Assembly (NCBI GenBank): GCA_029862005.1
Contig: JAOTYD010000011.1
Coordinates: 42,983 to 106,982 of the forward strand
Origin: Gammaproteobacteria bacterium
Lineage (GTDB): Bacteria > Pseudomonadota > Gammaproteobacteria > GCA-001735895
Length of the DNA: 64,000 nucleotides
Direction of reading: 5' to 3'
The notes beneath the pieces were generated by a model. The model was given only the letters and a program-made list of their open reading frames with translations, ran no database searches and had not been told where the DNA came from. Each line of letters opens with the position of its first letter. The stretch's first letter is position 1. Both the position numbers and the translations under genes were made by a program. This document shows positions 8,941 to 18,040 of the stretch, one piece after another.

Positions 8941-9677
8941 GCCGGCATCGATCCTATCAGTTTTTCAACCTGGACCAGATCCTCTTCGGTGTCGATTCCC
9001 GGACCAGGCTCGGCACGCGCAATTTCGGTATGGATCGCGTAGCCGTTGCAAAGCGCGCGCAGTTGTTCCAGCGATTCGGCAATTTCCAGATCGCTGGGAT
9101 CGAGTTCACTGAAGATTTTGATGAAATCGACCCGGTAAGCATAAATTCCGATATGCCCCAGGTATTGCCGAACTTCCCCATTTCGATCAAACGGGATAAC
9201 GGAACGGCTGAAATAAAGCGCATGGCCGTGACGATCGTGCACCAGCTTGACCAGATTTGGATCCTGTGCATGCTTCAGGTCCACGATCTTATGCAAGGTT
9301 GCCATCGCACAGTCGCTCGATGACAGATTGCTGGCAACCTGGTTGATGTTTACGGCAGGCATTAGGGGCTCGTCGCCCTGCAGGTTGACAACGATGCTGT
9401 CCGCGGCCCAACCCAGCTTCTGTGTCACTTCCAGAATGCGATCGGTACCGCTGCAGTGGGCAGTATCTGTCATGCAGGCGTAACCACCAAATCCTTCGAC
9501 GACATCGACTATGCGTTGATCATCGGTTGCGACCACGACCTCGGTCGCGTTCGCCTGCTGCGCTGTGGCATAAACCCATTCAATCATTGGTTTGCCGTGA
9601 ATGGTTCGCAGGGATTTACCTGGCAGACGCGACGACGCAAAGCGTGCCGGTATCACGATACGAAAATCGATGGCCAT
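8937..9677 (-). CDS. kdsB: 3-deoxy-manno-octulosonate cytidylyltransferase (CMP-KDO synthetase)
   Basis: A 246-residue cytidylyltransferase that activates KDO with CTP for lipid A-core assembly. The N-terminal nucleotide site FRIVIPARFASSRLPGK and the motifs TDDQRIVD, HCSGTDRILE and VNLQGDEPL are complete. I place the start at the ATG at 9677 rather than the longer in-frame extension, because family proteins begin right before IVIPAR and the extension would overlap the upstream gene. It stands in the usual lpxK, Trm112-like, kdsB order. No unusual features. Confidence 0.93.
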   Translation of the reverse strand: MAIDFRIVIPARFASSRLPGKSLRTIHGKPMIEWVYATAQQANATEVVVATDDQRIVDVVEGFGGYACMTDTAHCSGTDRILEVTQKLGWAADSIVVNLQGDEPLMPAVNINQVASNLSSSDCAMATLHKIVDLKHAQDPNLVKLVHDRHGHALYFSRSVIPFDRNGEVRQYLGHIGIYAYRVDFIKIFSELDPSDLEIAESLEQLRALCNGYAIHTEIARAEPGPGIDTEEDLVQVEKLIGSMPA

Positions 9678-9681
9678 TACA

Positions 9682-9870
9682 CTATCGTAACGCCTCGACC
9701 TCTTCACTACTGAGTTCACGTGCTTCTTCAGGCAACATCACCGGAATCCCGTCGCGGATTGGATAGGCAAGTCGCGAGGCGCGCGAAATCAGTTCCTGTC
9801 GTTTTTTATCATAAATCAGTGGCCCCTTGGTGACCGGATCGACCAGTATATCCAGTAAATGTTTATCCAC
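9682..9870 (-). CDS. Trm112 family protein (YcaR-like), without cysteines
   Basis: A 62-residue protein of the Trm112/YcaR family, commonly found between lpxK and kdsB. The C-terminal [11 protein letters not shown] is the family signature. Trm112-type proteins often hold a zinc ribbon with cysteines; here the first pair (CPVC in E. coli YcaR) is replaced by DPVT and no cysteine remains, so metal binding is not expected. The gene overlaps the end of the msbA-lpxK ORF by 8 nt and ends 4 nt before kdsB, so it is in the same operon. Its function in bacteria is not settled. Confidence 0.8.
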   Translation of the reverse strand: MDKHLLDILVDPVTKGPLIYDKKRQELISRASRLAYPIRDGIPVMLPEEARELSSEEVEALR

Positions 9871-12679
9871 GATGACGACTCTCCAGTAATTGCATAATCT
9901 GACTGCTCAATTCCTCGCTAAACTCGATATGGAGTGGAACTACCCACAGATTCTCGCGCGCGATTGCTTTCAATTTTACCGCATCTTTATGCGTGACCAG
10001 TATCGGCAGTTCAGGTTTCAAATTCAAATCCTGTACATTGAACTCGTAATGATCCGGATACTCGTGCTCGATGACATCGATACCCATCTGCGCCAGGCTG
10101 GCGAAAAATATTTCAGGAAAACCGATACCGGCCAACGCGTGTACCTGCCGGCCCATGAATTCGCTGATATGCCGGGTCCTCTCGGGTTCCACCAGGTTCC
10201 AGACCTCCCCCAGCGACTCGATAACCTGGCCACTATCCCGGCTGATGGTGAGGTCAACACGCTTCAGGCGGCTACGTGGTTCACGCAACGGCCCTGCCGG
10301 CAGCAGTAATCCGTTACCCAGCGACAGATCCCGGCAAACCGCGACCTCGATATCGCGCTTCATCGCGTAGTGCTGGAGACCATCATCCGAAAGTAGGATA
10401 TCGGTATCGGGAAAGCGCTCGAGTATCTGCGTCGCGGCCTCAACCCTGCGGGCACCAACCCCGATTGGGCAGCGACAAACCTCCGACATCATGTTGGCTT
10501 CGTCACCGTAAGCACTGCGGGTAATGCCGTCCTGTAAGATTTGTACGCTTTTTTCGTTACCACTCTTGTAACCCCGGGTAATGATCGCGGGTTGATACCC
10601 CTTTTCCTTTAACAACCGGTAAAGCGCGACCACGATTGGCGTTTTACCGTTTCCACCGAGCGTGATATTACCGACAACAATCGTGGTAACAGGCAGTTTC
10701 GTAGACCTTAACAGGCGCAGGCGATACCCTAATCGGCGCAGGTTGACAGAGAGATAAAAGATCAGGGAAAGCGGCATCAATAGCAGGGATAGCGGATTAA
10801 TCGACCAAAGCCACCAACCCTGTCTGCGCTGGGTCGACATACTGATCCAGTGCTGCATCACGGACTTGTCGAGAACCGAAGAACGGATTATTTTCGGTCG
10901 CGTGCTGGGTTGCAACTCGCCATCCTTGGTGTCTCGAAATTGCATCGAATGCAATTTTGAGTAAACGCCACCGGCTTCGAGCAATTCGGCATGCGTACCC
11001 TGCTCCACTATTTTCCCCTGATCCATAACCACGATATGGTCAGCGTGCTCGATCGTCGATAGTCGATGGGCGATAACCAGCGTGGTCCGGTTTTGCATCA
11101 AGTGCTCCATCGCGTGCTGTATATAACGTTCTGATTCAGTATCGAGTGCCGAGGTCGCCTCATCCAGAATCAGAATGGGTGCATTCTTCAGCAATGCACG
11201 CGCAATCGCTATGCGTTGTCGCTGGCCCCCGGATAACAGCACCCCACGCTCGCCAACCTCGGTATCCAGCTGGTCCGGCATTTCCGAAATAAACTCCCAG
11301 GCGTGGGCCTGTTTTGCTGCTTCAATAATCTGGGCTTCGTCTACCTGGTTGCTAATACCGTAAGCGATATTGTTACGGATGGTGTCATTAAATAACCTGA
11401 CGTCCTGACCGACATAGGCAATCTGACGTCTTAAATCAGAGATGCGGTAGTGATCGAGTCGCTCCCCGTCCAGGGATACCTCGCCACTGTCATATTCATA
11501 AAGACGCGGGATAAGATTAACCAGGCTGGACTTTCCGCTGCCTGAACGACCCACGATTGCGACGGTTTGTTCGGGTTTTACCTCGAAACTGATTTCATCA
11601 AGCACGCGCTGATCGCTGCGTCGATAGCAAAGCGCGACATTATCAAACCGGATACGACCCTCGGCACGGTCCAGTTCCAGTTCACCCTGGTTATGTTCGC
11701 TCGCAAGCGATGTAAATTCGAACACGCTCTCGCCCGCGGCGATGCCTTTTTGAATACTGGCGTTGATTGAAGACAGGACTCGCATCGGTGCCAACAGCAT
11801 GGTCATCGCAAAAATAAAAGAAACGAAATCTCCGGGACTGATAATGTTGCGCATCGAAACTGAAGTCGCAAAGGCGACAATAGCCGCGAACGCAACGGCA
11901 ACTACCAACTGGATGAGCGGCATACTAAATGATTGCGCTATCGACATTTTCAAATGTAAATTCAGGTTGTTCTTGTTAACTTTATGGAATTTGTTGCGCT
12001 CGAATTCGTCACCACCAAAAATTTTAACAATGCGGTTCGAATCGACTACTTCCTGGGCCACCTGGGTAACGCCACCCATCGATTGCTGGATGCGTTTGCT
12101 AATGCTGCGAAAGCGACCCGAAATTCGAACCACGATCAGAAACACGATCGGACCAGCTATCAGGAATATGGCGGTCAGCTGCCAGTTCAACCAGACCATG
12201 TAACCAAGCAACACAATAATTCGCAGGCTATCCTGGATGAATACCGTCAACGAGCTTGAAACCGATTTGGCAACCTGCTCGACGTCATAAGAAAAGCGCG
12301 TGACAATGGCGGCCGTCGAGGATTGATCGTACTCGTCGCTGGTCAGGGTTAATAGTTTCTCAAACATCATTTTACGAAGACTATTAATGACATTGCGCCC
12401 GATGTAATCCATGCAATAGCTGCGCATGAATATTGCCACCATCCTGACGATAAATATCAGTATTATCGCTACCGGTATCAGCTTTATAATCGTCGGATCG
12501 CGGTCAATAAAGCCGTCATCCATTAACGGTTTCATCAGGTAAGCGAAAGCAGCGTCCGAGGCGGCGAAAATGATCATGCCGATCACAGCCAGCAGAAAGT
12601 ACCCCTTATGCTCGAATGCCAGCGATAATAGCGCCCGATAGGCTTTGGCGCCGGTTAAATTAGCTTCGATCGGTTGCAC
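9863..12679 (-). CDS. msbA-lpxK: Lipid A flippase MsbA fused in frame to tetraacyldisaccharide 4'-kinase LpxK
   Basis: One reading frame of 938 residues covers two proteins normally encoded separately. Residues 1-583 are MsbA: six-helix membrane domain (about 25-310), Walker A GRSGSGKS 377-384, signature LSGGQ 482-486, Walker B ILILDE 502-507, switch H538. MsbA flips lipid A-core across the inner membrane. A linker of about 25-30 residues follows. Residues 608-938 are LpxK: membrane anchor at about 622-650, kinase P-loop GGNGKTP 675-681 and DDGLQH 765-770; LpxK adds the 4'-phosphate of lipid A on the cytoplasmic face. Internal ATGs at 10858 and 10840 could start a separate LpxK, but neither has an obvious ribosome site. 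Start is GTG at 12679. The fusion may be real or due to a lost stop. Confidence 0.88.
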   Translation of the reverse strand: MQPIEANLTGAKAYRALLSLAFEHKGYFLLAVIGMIIFAASDAAFAYLMKPLMDDGFIDRDPTIIKLIPVAIILIFIVRMVAIFMRSYCMDYIGRNVINSLRKMMFEKLLTLTSDEYDQSSTAAIVTRFSYDVEQVAKSVSSSLTVFIQDSLRIIVLLGYMVWLNWQLTAIFLIAGPIVFLIVVRISGRFRSISKRIQQSMGGVTQVAQEVVDSNRIVKIFGGDEFERNKFHKVNKNNLNLHLKMSIAQSFSMPLIQLVVAVAFAAIVAFATSVSMRNIISPGDFVSFIFAMTMLLAPMRVLSSINASIQKGIAAGESVFEFTSLASEHNQGELELDRAEGRIRFDNVALCYRRSDQRVLDEISFEVKPEQTVAIVGRSGSGKSSLVNLIPRLYEYDSGEVSLDGERLDHYRISDLRRQIAYVGQDVRLFNDTIRNNIAYGISNQVDEAQIIEAAKQAHAWEFISEMPDQLDTEVGERGVLLSGGQRQRIAIARALLKNAPILILDEATSALDTESERYIQHAMEHLMQNRTTLVIAHRLSTIEHADHIVVMDQGKIVEQGTHAELLEAGGVYSKLHSMQFRDTKDGELQPSTRPKIIRSSVLDKSVMQHWISMSTQRRQGWWLWSINPLSLLLMPLSLIFYLSVNLRRLGYRLRLLRSTKLPVTTIVVGNITLGGNGKTPIVVALYRLLKEKGYQPAIITRGYKSGNEKSVQILQDGITRSAYGDEANMMSEVCRCPIGVGARRVEAATQILERFPDTDILLSDDGLQHYAMKRDIEVAVCRDLSLGNGLLLPAGPLREPRSRLKRVDLTISRDSGQVIESLGEVWNLVEPERTRHISEFMGRQVHALAGIGFPEIFFASLAQMGIDVIEHEYPDHYEFNVQDLNLKPELPILVTHKDAVKLKAIARENLWVVPLHIEFSEELSSQIMQLLESRHRG

Positions 12680-12710
12680 TAAGTTGCTCTCTGAAATTTC
12701 ACGCCATCAA

Positions 12711-13127
12711 TTACTCGAGCGGACGTGTAGTAGCGATCGAAACCTGTGTAAGTCCCAGTCGACTGACAACATCCATCGCGGTTACCAGCGACTGGACCGG
12801 GGAATCGGCATCGGACTGGATCACGATTGGCAGCCTGGTGCCGGCCATGGTGCGCTCCAGGGCAGCCTGCAAGGTAGCACTCTTGTTGTTGGTGAGCTCG
12901 CGCGAATTGAGGAAGAAGTTTCCTTTGGCATCAATCATCAGGTTTAATTTTTGTGGTGGCGCGGAGACCTGGTCCTGGTTTGCTTCGGGCAGATTGATTT
13001 TCAACTGCGACGTGGTATCGAAAGTCGTCGACACCATGAAAAATATCAACAGTAAAAACACGACATCGATCAAGGGTGTCAAATTAATATCGACGTCCTC
13101 TTCGGCATTTCCGCTGTGGAAGTTCAT
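12711..13127 (-). CDS. exbD: Biopolymer transport protein ExbD/TolR
   Basis: A 138-residue protein with a short cytoplasmic start, one membrane helix (about 21-37, preceded by INLTPLIDVVF) and a periplasmic domain. The Asp in LIDVVF is the conserved proton-path residue of ExbD/TolR. It works with ExbB as a proton-driven motor that energises an outer-membrane partner through TonB, TolA or a similar protein. It starts 3 nt after the exbB stop. No tonB or tolA is present nearby; this exbBD pair beside comEC and msbA-lpxK is a common gammaproteobacterial arrangement whose exact partner is not clear. Confidence 0.9.
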   Translation of the reverse strand: MNFHSGNAEEDVDINLTPLIDVVFLLLIFFMVSTTFDTTSQLKINLPEANQDQVSAPPQKLNLMIDAKGNFFLNSRELTNNKSATLQAALERTMAGTRLPIVIQSDADSPVQSLVTAMDVVSRLGLTQVSIATTRPLE

Positions 13128-13130
13128 CGA

Positions 13131-13748
13131 TCAGGCCAGTTTCTTGCGATCGCCATGCAGAAAATCGACCAGCTTCATCGCTTCCTGCTCCATTGCCACC
13201 ACCAATCCGTCTATTTTACGTTTCAGGTGACGATGAAATATGAGACTAGGAATTGCAACGGTCAATCCAGCAGCCGTGGTAATCAGCGCCTCGGATATCC
13301 CACCGGCCAGCTGCCCTGGATCACCGACACCTATAACGGTTATCGCGGTGAAAACACGAATCATCCCGATGACCGTTCCCAACAGGCCCAGTAAGGGCGT
13401 TATCGTAGAAATCGTTCCCAGGGTATTCATGAATCTCTCCATTTCGTGCACCACGTGGCGGCCGTTTTCTTCGATGCTTTCGCGAATCAGGTCACGCGAC
13501 AGGTGCCTGTTGATCAATCCAGCCGCCAGCACCCTGCCAAGCGGGGAACCGTTTTCGATTTCAGTTATATGCTTTTCGGTTAACGCATCGCTACTCAGCA
13601 GGTTCCAGATGCCGGTCAGCAGCTTTTCTGGAATCACTTTTGTTTGGCGCAGGGTCCATAGCCTCTCGATAATGATGGCCGCGGCAACTACCGAGCACAA
13701 CAGTATCGGAATCATCAGCCAGCCTCCTGCCTGAACCAGTTCGAACAC
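13131..13748 (-). CDS. exbB: ExbB/TolQ/MotA family proton channel
   Basis: A 205-residue inner-membrane protein with helices at about 10-27, 105-130 and 150-172. The C-terminal half has the MotA/TolQ/ExbB signature (TITPLLGLLGTVIGMIRVF, GISEALITTAAGLTVAIPSL). It forms the pentameric stator through which protons flow, with ExbD in its pore. The start is GTG at 13748. It is followed by exbD after 3 nt and preceded by comEC on the same strand with a gap of about 50 nt. Confidence 0.9.
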   Translation of the reverse strand: MFELVQAGGWLMIPILLCSVVAAAIIIERLWTLRQTKVIPEKLLTGIWNLLSSDALTEKHITEIENGSPLGRVLAAGLINRHLSRDLIRESIEENGRHVVHEMERFMNTLGTISTITPLLGLLGTVIGMIRVFTAITVIGVGDPGQLAGGISEALITTAAGLTVAIPSLIFHRHLKRKIDGLVVAMEQEAMKLVDFLHGDRKKLA

Positions 13749-13800
13749 GCTTTATTCCTCAGAAATTAATGCCGCACATCATACTGTGACAAGCGACTTT

Positions 13801-16089
13801 TTACCATCGCTGCCAGATGCGCCGCACGGGGTTACGCATGGTTTTAACCTTGAGATCTCCGTCGCTGCTTTGGAGCCTGATCGCCCCGTCTTTATCACTA
13901 CGATACTGTCTCGAACCAATGGCTTCATAGCGTGACACGACCTCGTTCGCCGGAAATCCCCATCGATTGTTTCTTGACTGCGTAAAAACCACATGTTCAG
14001 GCCTCACCCGGTCCAGAAACGGCTGGCTAGATGACGTATTGCTACCGTGGTGAGGTGCCACCAGCACGTCAGCTTCGAGGGCTGCACCATACTTTAGCAG
14101 CAACTCGGATTCTTTCACGGTTTCTATATCTCCGGGTATCAGGACACGATGGTCGCCATTTACCCGGAGGACGCAGGAACGATTGTTACTGCCTGAATCA
14201 ACCTTCGGGTCACCTGCGACCAGGAAACTGAAATCCACACCGTCCCAGCGCCAGTCAGGGTATTCATGACATGAACGCACGCTTTGCTGCAACTTGAATC
14301 TGGCCTTAAGTTCTTCAGGCGTACCGGATAAAAGACTCGGGGGATGGTAAGCATCACGCAGGGAATGCATCCCGCCACTGTGATCCTGGTCAACATGGCT
14401 GATAACCAGCAGATCGGGATTTCGAATTCCATGCCGCAACATAAATGGCATCAGCGCCCAATCGACCGGATTCCGACTCCCGGTTCTACCGGGACCCAGG
14501 TCGTAAACCAAGCTGTGATTACGGGTCCGTAACAATAACGCGGTTCCCATACCAACATCAAATACAACGAGTTCGTAAGCACCATGCTGGAGTCTCGGGT
14601 GATGCCAGGCAAACCCTGCAACGAGGCTCAACAAAGCGACTCCACGAACCCCGGTGCTTCGCGGCATTAGCAGGATGAGCACCGCGATCAAGGCCATCAG
14701 TATCAACACTGACGGGTAGAAAACCGCGTTGGCTTGCAGGCCGGAATCGATCAACCAATTGACATAGCCCAACAACCATCGAAGTAAGCTGTCGGCAATA
14801 TGAAACAACATGCCGCCCCCGGGCAGGCCCGACATTACGAACAAACAACCGGCCATCACCACCGGTAATACCGTAAAACTGACCACGGGAATTGCGACGA
14901 TATTAGCCAGCAATCCCGCCGGATATAACTGGCCGAATATAAGGATGCCCAGGGGTGCGAACAAAACGGAAAAACAACACTGCAGGGCCAGTAACTGTTG
15001 CCACCAGCGCAGATTACCCGGCAAACGAAAATGGACAAAAGCGATCACCAGTAATGCACAAAAACTCAACCAAAAGGCAGTTGAGCCAATACTCCGGGGA
15101 TCAACGATGATTATCACCATTAGCGCCAGCGCGATCGATTGCGACAGATTGATCCGGTTGCGGATCAGCAGTGCAATCCCGAGCGCCGCGAACATGATTA
15201 ATGCGCGCGTCGTGGGCAGACTGAACCCGGCCAGAGCCGCGTAACTCGTGGCTGCAACAATCGCTATTAGCCAGGCCGCCTGTGCACGATTGAGGCCACA
15301 CCGGTAAAGACCCAGGCGCCAGCATTGGCGACCGAGACCGTAGAACAATAGTGACACCGTGCCGATATGGAGACCGGATATGGCGAGTAAATGCGCGATA
15401 CCACCGGACCGGAGCAGGCGCTGTTGCGTTACTGGTATATCACCCCGGTATCCCAATGCCAGTGCCTTGATCAAACCTCGATGCTCACATCGGCCGCACC
15501 TATGATCAATGCCAGCAGCAAGGCTAGTGCGCCAACGGTTTACGCTCCACCAGCCCGCGTCCTCGAGCTTGCGGTTTTTGCTCGATTTACGGATATATCC
15601 AGAGACATCGATTCCATTGGCAAATTGCCATGCTTCGAAATCGGAACCGGCGGGATTGATCGTCCCGATCGGTTGTCGCAGCTTCACCTCGAATTCCCAG
15701 AGTTCTCCGGCAAGAGGCAACCGCTCATCCTGATACCAGTTGAGACGGGCATGGCGCGGCAGTGATCCTGCATAATGCTCGATTTCAATAATGTTCAGGG
15801 ACAGGCTGATACGCCCCTGTTTCAACTGGGGAATATCGGCAATGATTCCGCGCATCAGCGTAATACGATTGTCGAAGCTGCCATCAAGCCGGTGTTCAAG
15901 ATGATGATGAAACGCGGCGCTACTCCAGAGATAGGCAGCGCTTAGTAACAGAATGAATCGATAGGCCGGGCAACAGTAGAAAAACAGCAGCAGGATCGGT
16001 ACCAAAGCCGACCAGTATTGATCTGGAAGTTCGTTGCCATAATAAGCGACGAGCGAACCAAGCACGATCGCAAGTGCGTGTTGAGGCAT
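13801..16089 (-). CDS. comEC: DNA internalization competence protein ComEC/Rec2
   Basis: A 762-residue inner-membrane protein. The N-terminus is hydrophobic with a DUF4131/OB-like region, the middle holds the competence domain (GIAHLLAISGLHIG, then multiple helices to about 510), and the C-terminus is a metallo-beta-lactamase domain with HVDQDHSGG and later APHHGSNTSS. ComEC is the channel that carries single-stranded DNA into the cytoplasm during transformation, so the gene suggests natural competence or its remnant. The ATG at 16089 is preferred over a GTG at 16128 because AGGGAAAG lies directly before it. Full length and uninterrupted. Confidence 0.92.
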   Translation of the reverse strand: MPQHALAIVLGSLVAYYGNELPDQYWSALVPILLLFFYCCPAYRFILLLSAAYLWSSAAFHHHLEHRLDGSFDNRITLMRGIIADIPQLKQGRISLSLNIIEIEHYAGSLPRHARLNWYQDERLPLAGELWEFEVKLRQPIGTINPAGSDFEAWQFANGIDVSGYIRKSSKNRKLEDAGWWSVNRWRTSLAAGIDHRCGRCEHRGLIKALALGYRGDIPVTQQRLLRSGGIAHLLAISGLHIGTVSLLFYGLGRQCWRLGLYRCGLNRAQAAWLIAIVAATSYAALAGFSLPTTRALIMFAALGIALLIRNRINLSQSIALALMVIIIVDPRSIGSTAFWLSFCALLVIAFVHFRLPGNLRWWQQLLALQCCFSVLFAPLGILIFGQLYPAGLLANIVAIPVVSFTVLPVVMAGCLFVMSGLPGGGMLFHIADSLLRWLLGYVNWLIDSGLQANAVFYPSVLILMALIAVLILLMPRSTGVRGVALLSLVAGFAWHHPRLQHGAYELVVFDVGMGTALLLRTRNHSLVYDLGPGRTGSRNPVDWALMPFMLRHGIRNPDLLVISHVDQDHSGGMHSLRDAYHPPSLLSGTPEELKARFKLQQSVRSCHEYPDWRWDGVDFSFLVAGDPKVDSGSNNRSCVLRVNGDHRVLIPGDIETVKESELLLKYGAALEADVLVAPHHGSNTSSSQPFLDRVRPEHVVFTQSRNNRWGFPANEVVSRYEAIGSRQYRSDKDGAIRLQSSDGDLKVKTMRNPVRRIWQRW

Positions 16090-16167
16090 GCTTTCCCTGC
16101 CCTGTTTCCCTGTTGTGTGGCCCAACACTTTGCAGAATATTCAATTAGTACCGATAATACAATAATC

Positions 16168-16713
16168 ATGGCAAGGAAGTTTTTACGAAAGTTTTTGCCG
16201 CATCCTGACGTTGTCACCAAAAATCGCTGGATCAAGTTACTTGGCCCACGATTGCAGGACCCGTCTTTGTGGCATATCAACCGGCGATCTTGCTCGTTAG
16301 CGGTCGCGCTGGGTATATTCTGTGCCTTTATCCCGATCCCGTTTCAAATGGTTATCGCGGCCGCGCTGGCAATCTGGATCAGGGCTAATATCCTGCTCAC
16401 GGTGCCGATGGTCTGGATCAGCAACCCGTTCACGATGGGACCCATGTATTATTTCTGTTACCTTGTCGGTGCTGAAATGCTGGGACTGGAGCCGCAAAGG
16501 TTTAACTTCGAACCAAGTTTCGAATGGCTGGTCACCCGCCTGGCGGCTATCTGGCAACCTTTCCTGCTCGGTTGTTTTCTGGTGGGCACGATCACCGCGC
16601 TGGCAGCTTTCGTGCTGGTTCGCATCCTGTGGCATTTGCACATCCTGAGACACATCCAGATCCGGGCCAGGCGCCTCCATAATCGTCGCCGGCGCATGCG
16701 TAAAAATACGTGA
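16168..16713 (+). CDS. DUF2062 membrane protein
   Basis: A 181-residue protein of the DUF2062 family: a basic N-terminus, a first hydrophobic segment with GIFCAFIPIPFQM, a second segment around VPMVWISNPFTMGPMYYF, a third near 130-150 and a very basic tail rich in Arg. The NPFT motif is the family mark. No function is established; genes of this family often lie near lolCDE and comEC, as here. It is divergent from comEC (78 nt apart). The chosen ATG gives the usual length; an ORF extension upstream overlaps the comEC start region and is unlikely to be used. Confidence 0.82.
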   Translation: MARKFLRKFLPHPDVVTKNRWIKLLGPRLQDPSLWHINRRSCSLAVALGIFCAFIPIPFQMVIAAALAIWIRANILLTVPMVWISNPFTMGPMYYFCYLVGAEMLGLEPQRFNFEPSFEWLVTRLAAIWQPFLLGCFLVGTITALAAFVLVRILWHLHILRHIQIRARRLHNRRRRMRKNT

Positions 16714-17321
16714 ATCTGCCCTGGATAGTACTGGTCACTGCTATCAGCGTAATCCTGGGCACCTGGTTATGTTTCTGGATTATAACTAAAGCACACGAAA
16801 TCGGCTCTCCAACCTGGGTCTTCGAGAATATTTTGTGTCCCGTGATTCGCATCATGGTTCTGTTTATTATTGTCAGCCAGATTTACCCCGCGATCGACGC
16901 CAATGCCGCGCGCACAGGTTTCTGGTCTATTCTTTTCCAACAACAACAATTTAACCATTTGATCAACATTTTGTTTTTTGCGGGATTGTTACTGTCATTC
17001 ATACCGGTATTGAGTCATCCGGTGTTTGCATTGCCGATTCAGAGCTTACTCACCATAGCCCTGGTATTTCACTGGCAATATGCGGATTCAATCGTATCGC
17101 TGCACCTGTTTCCATCGATGGCAACCATCCTGAAAATCATCGTTTACATGATGCTCGCATATTATGTGACAGGTGAATTGAGCCGTTATATTTCGCGTGC
17201 GCTTGATACCAGGTTCGCAGTCACCGGCAGTATTCGCCTAGTTTCCGAGGCCATCTACCTGGTGTTGCAGATACCCGTGATGCTGGTTTACAGCAGTTTT
17301 CTGAGACTACAGCTCCCCTGA
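16710..17321 (+). CDS. Unknown multi-pass membrane protein coupled to the DUF2062 gene
   Basis: A 203-residue hydrophobic protein with about five membrane segments (roughly 5-25, 45-63, 85-103, 110-128 and 137-157) and a more polar C-terminal part. I do not recognise the family. It starts with GTG inside the DUF2062 stop (GTGA overlap at 16710-16713), so translation is almost certainly coupled and the two products may act together in the inner membrane. It ends convergently 23 nt before the end of lolD. No catalytic motif is visible. Confidence 0.72.
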   Translation: MNLPWIVLVTAISVILGTWLCFWIITKAHEIGSPTWVFENILCPVIRIMVLFIIVSQIYPAIDANAARTGFWSILFQQQQFNHLINILFFAGLLLSFIPVLSHPVFALPIQSLLTIALVFHWQYADSIVSLHLFPSMATILKIIVYMMLAYYVTGELSRYISRALDTRFAVTGSIRLVSEAIYLVLQIPVMLVYSSFLRLQLP

Positions 17322-17344
17322 CCCGTCCGGGATGGACCGCGTTT

Positions 17345-18028
17345 TCAGGTTTCGGGTGTAAGGACACCGTCTTGCATATGTGAGCGATACTGCATCCGTT
17401 CAGCGATTGCGAGGTCATGGGTTACCACCACCAGCGCGGTATTCGTTTCCTGGTTTAAAACAAGCATCAACTCGAGCATCTGGGCGGCTGTATGCTGATC
17501 AAGATTCCCGGTTGGTTCATCGGCGAGCAGGCAATCCGGTCGGGTTACCAATGCCCGCGCCAGGGCAACGCGCTGGCGTTCACCGCCCGACAGCTCGCCT
17601 GGTTTATGGTCGGCGCGCTGTTCGAGCCCTACCTTGATAAGCCAGTCCTGCGCCTCTGTGAGCGCCGAAGGCAAAGGGATCCGACGTATCAGTAATGGCA
17701 TCGCGATGTTTTCGACGGCGCTGAATTCGGGTAGCAGGTGATGAAACTGGTAAATAAATCCGAGGTGCCGATTGCGTAACTTGCCTAGGTTGGCCTCCGA
17801 CAATTTCGACAGGCGGGTATCGAGGATACTGATCTCCCCGCTACTTACATGATCGAGACCTCCCAGCAAGTGCATCAGTGTTGATTTACCCGCGCCCGAT
17901 GCGCCGAGGATAGCGTGGCTCTCCCCTGCGTCAACATTGAAATCGACGCCCTTGAGCACCTCGACATCAAGTTTACCCTGGCGAAATACCTTGTGTACCG
18001 CGTTAGCCTCGATCACAGTTGCAGACAC
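17345..18028 (-). CDS. lolD: Lipoprotein-releasing system ATPase LolD
   Basis: A 227-residue ABC ATPase: Walker A GASGAGKS 42-49, signature LSGGE 146-150, Walker B CLLADEP about 166-172. The MacB/LolD group and its position directly after a LolC/E permease identify it as LolD, which powers extraction of outer-membrane lipoproteins from the inner membrane to LolA. The start is GTG at 18028 with a good GGAG site just upstream, 12 nt after the permease stop. Confidence 0.92.
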   Translation of the reverse strand: MSATVIEANAVHKVFRQGKLDVEVLKGVDFNVDAGESHAILGASGAGKSTLMHLLGGLDHVSSGEISILDTRLSKLSEANLGKLRNRHLGFIYQFHHLLPEFSAVENIAMPLLIRRIPLPSALTEAQDWLIKVGLEQRADHKPGELSGGERQRVALARALVTRPDCLLADEPTGNLDQHTAAQMLELMLVLNQETNTALVVVTHDLAIAERMQYRSHMQDGVLTPET

Positions 18029-18040
18029 TAAGGTTCTCCT

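Noticed and set aside
16130..16158. TTGCAG/GATAAT pair before the DUF2062 gene
   Set aside because: Only 3 of 6 in the -35 and the transcript would begin almost at the ATG.
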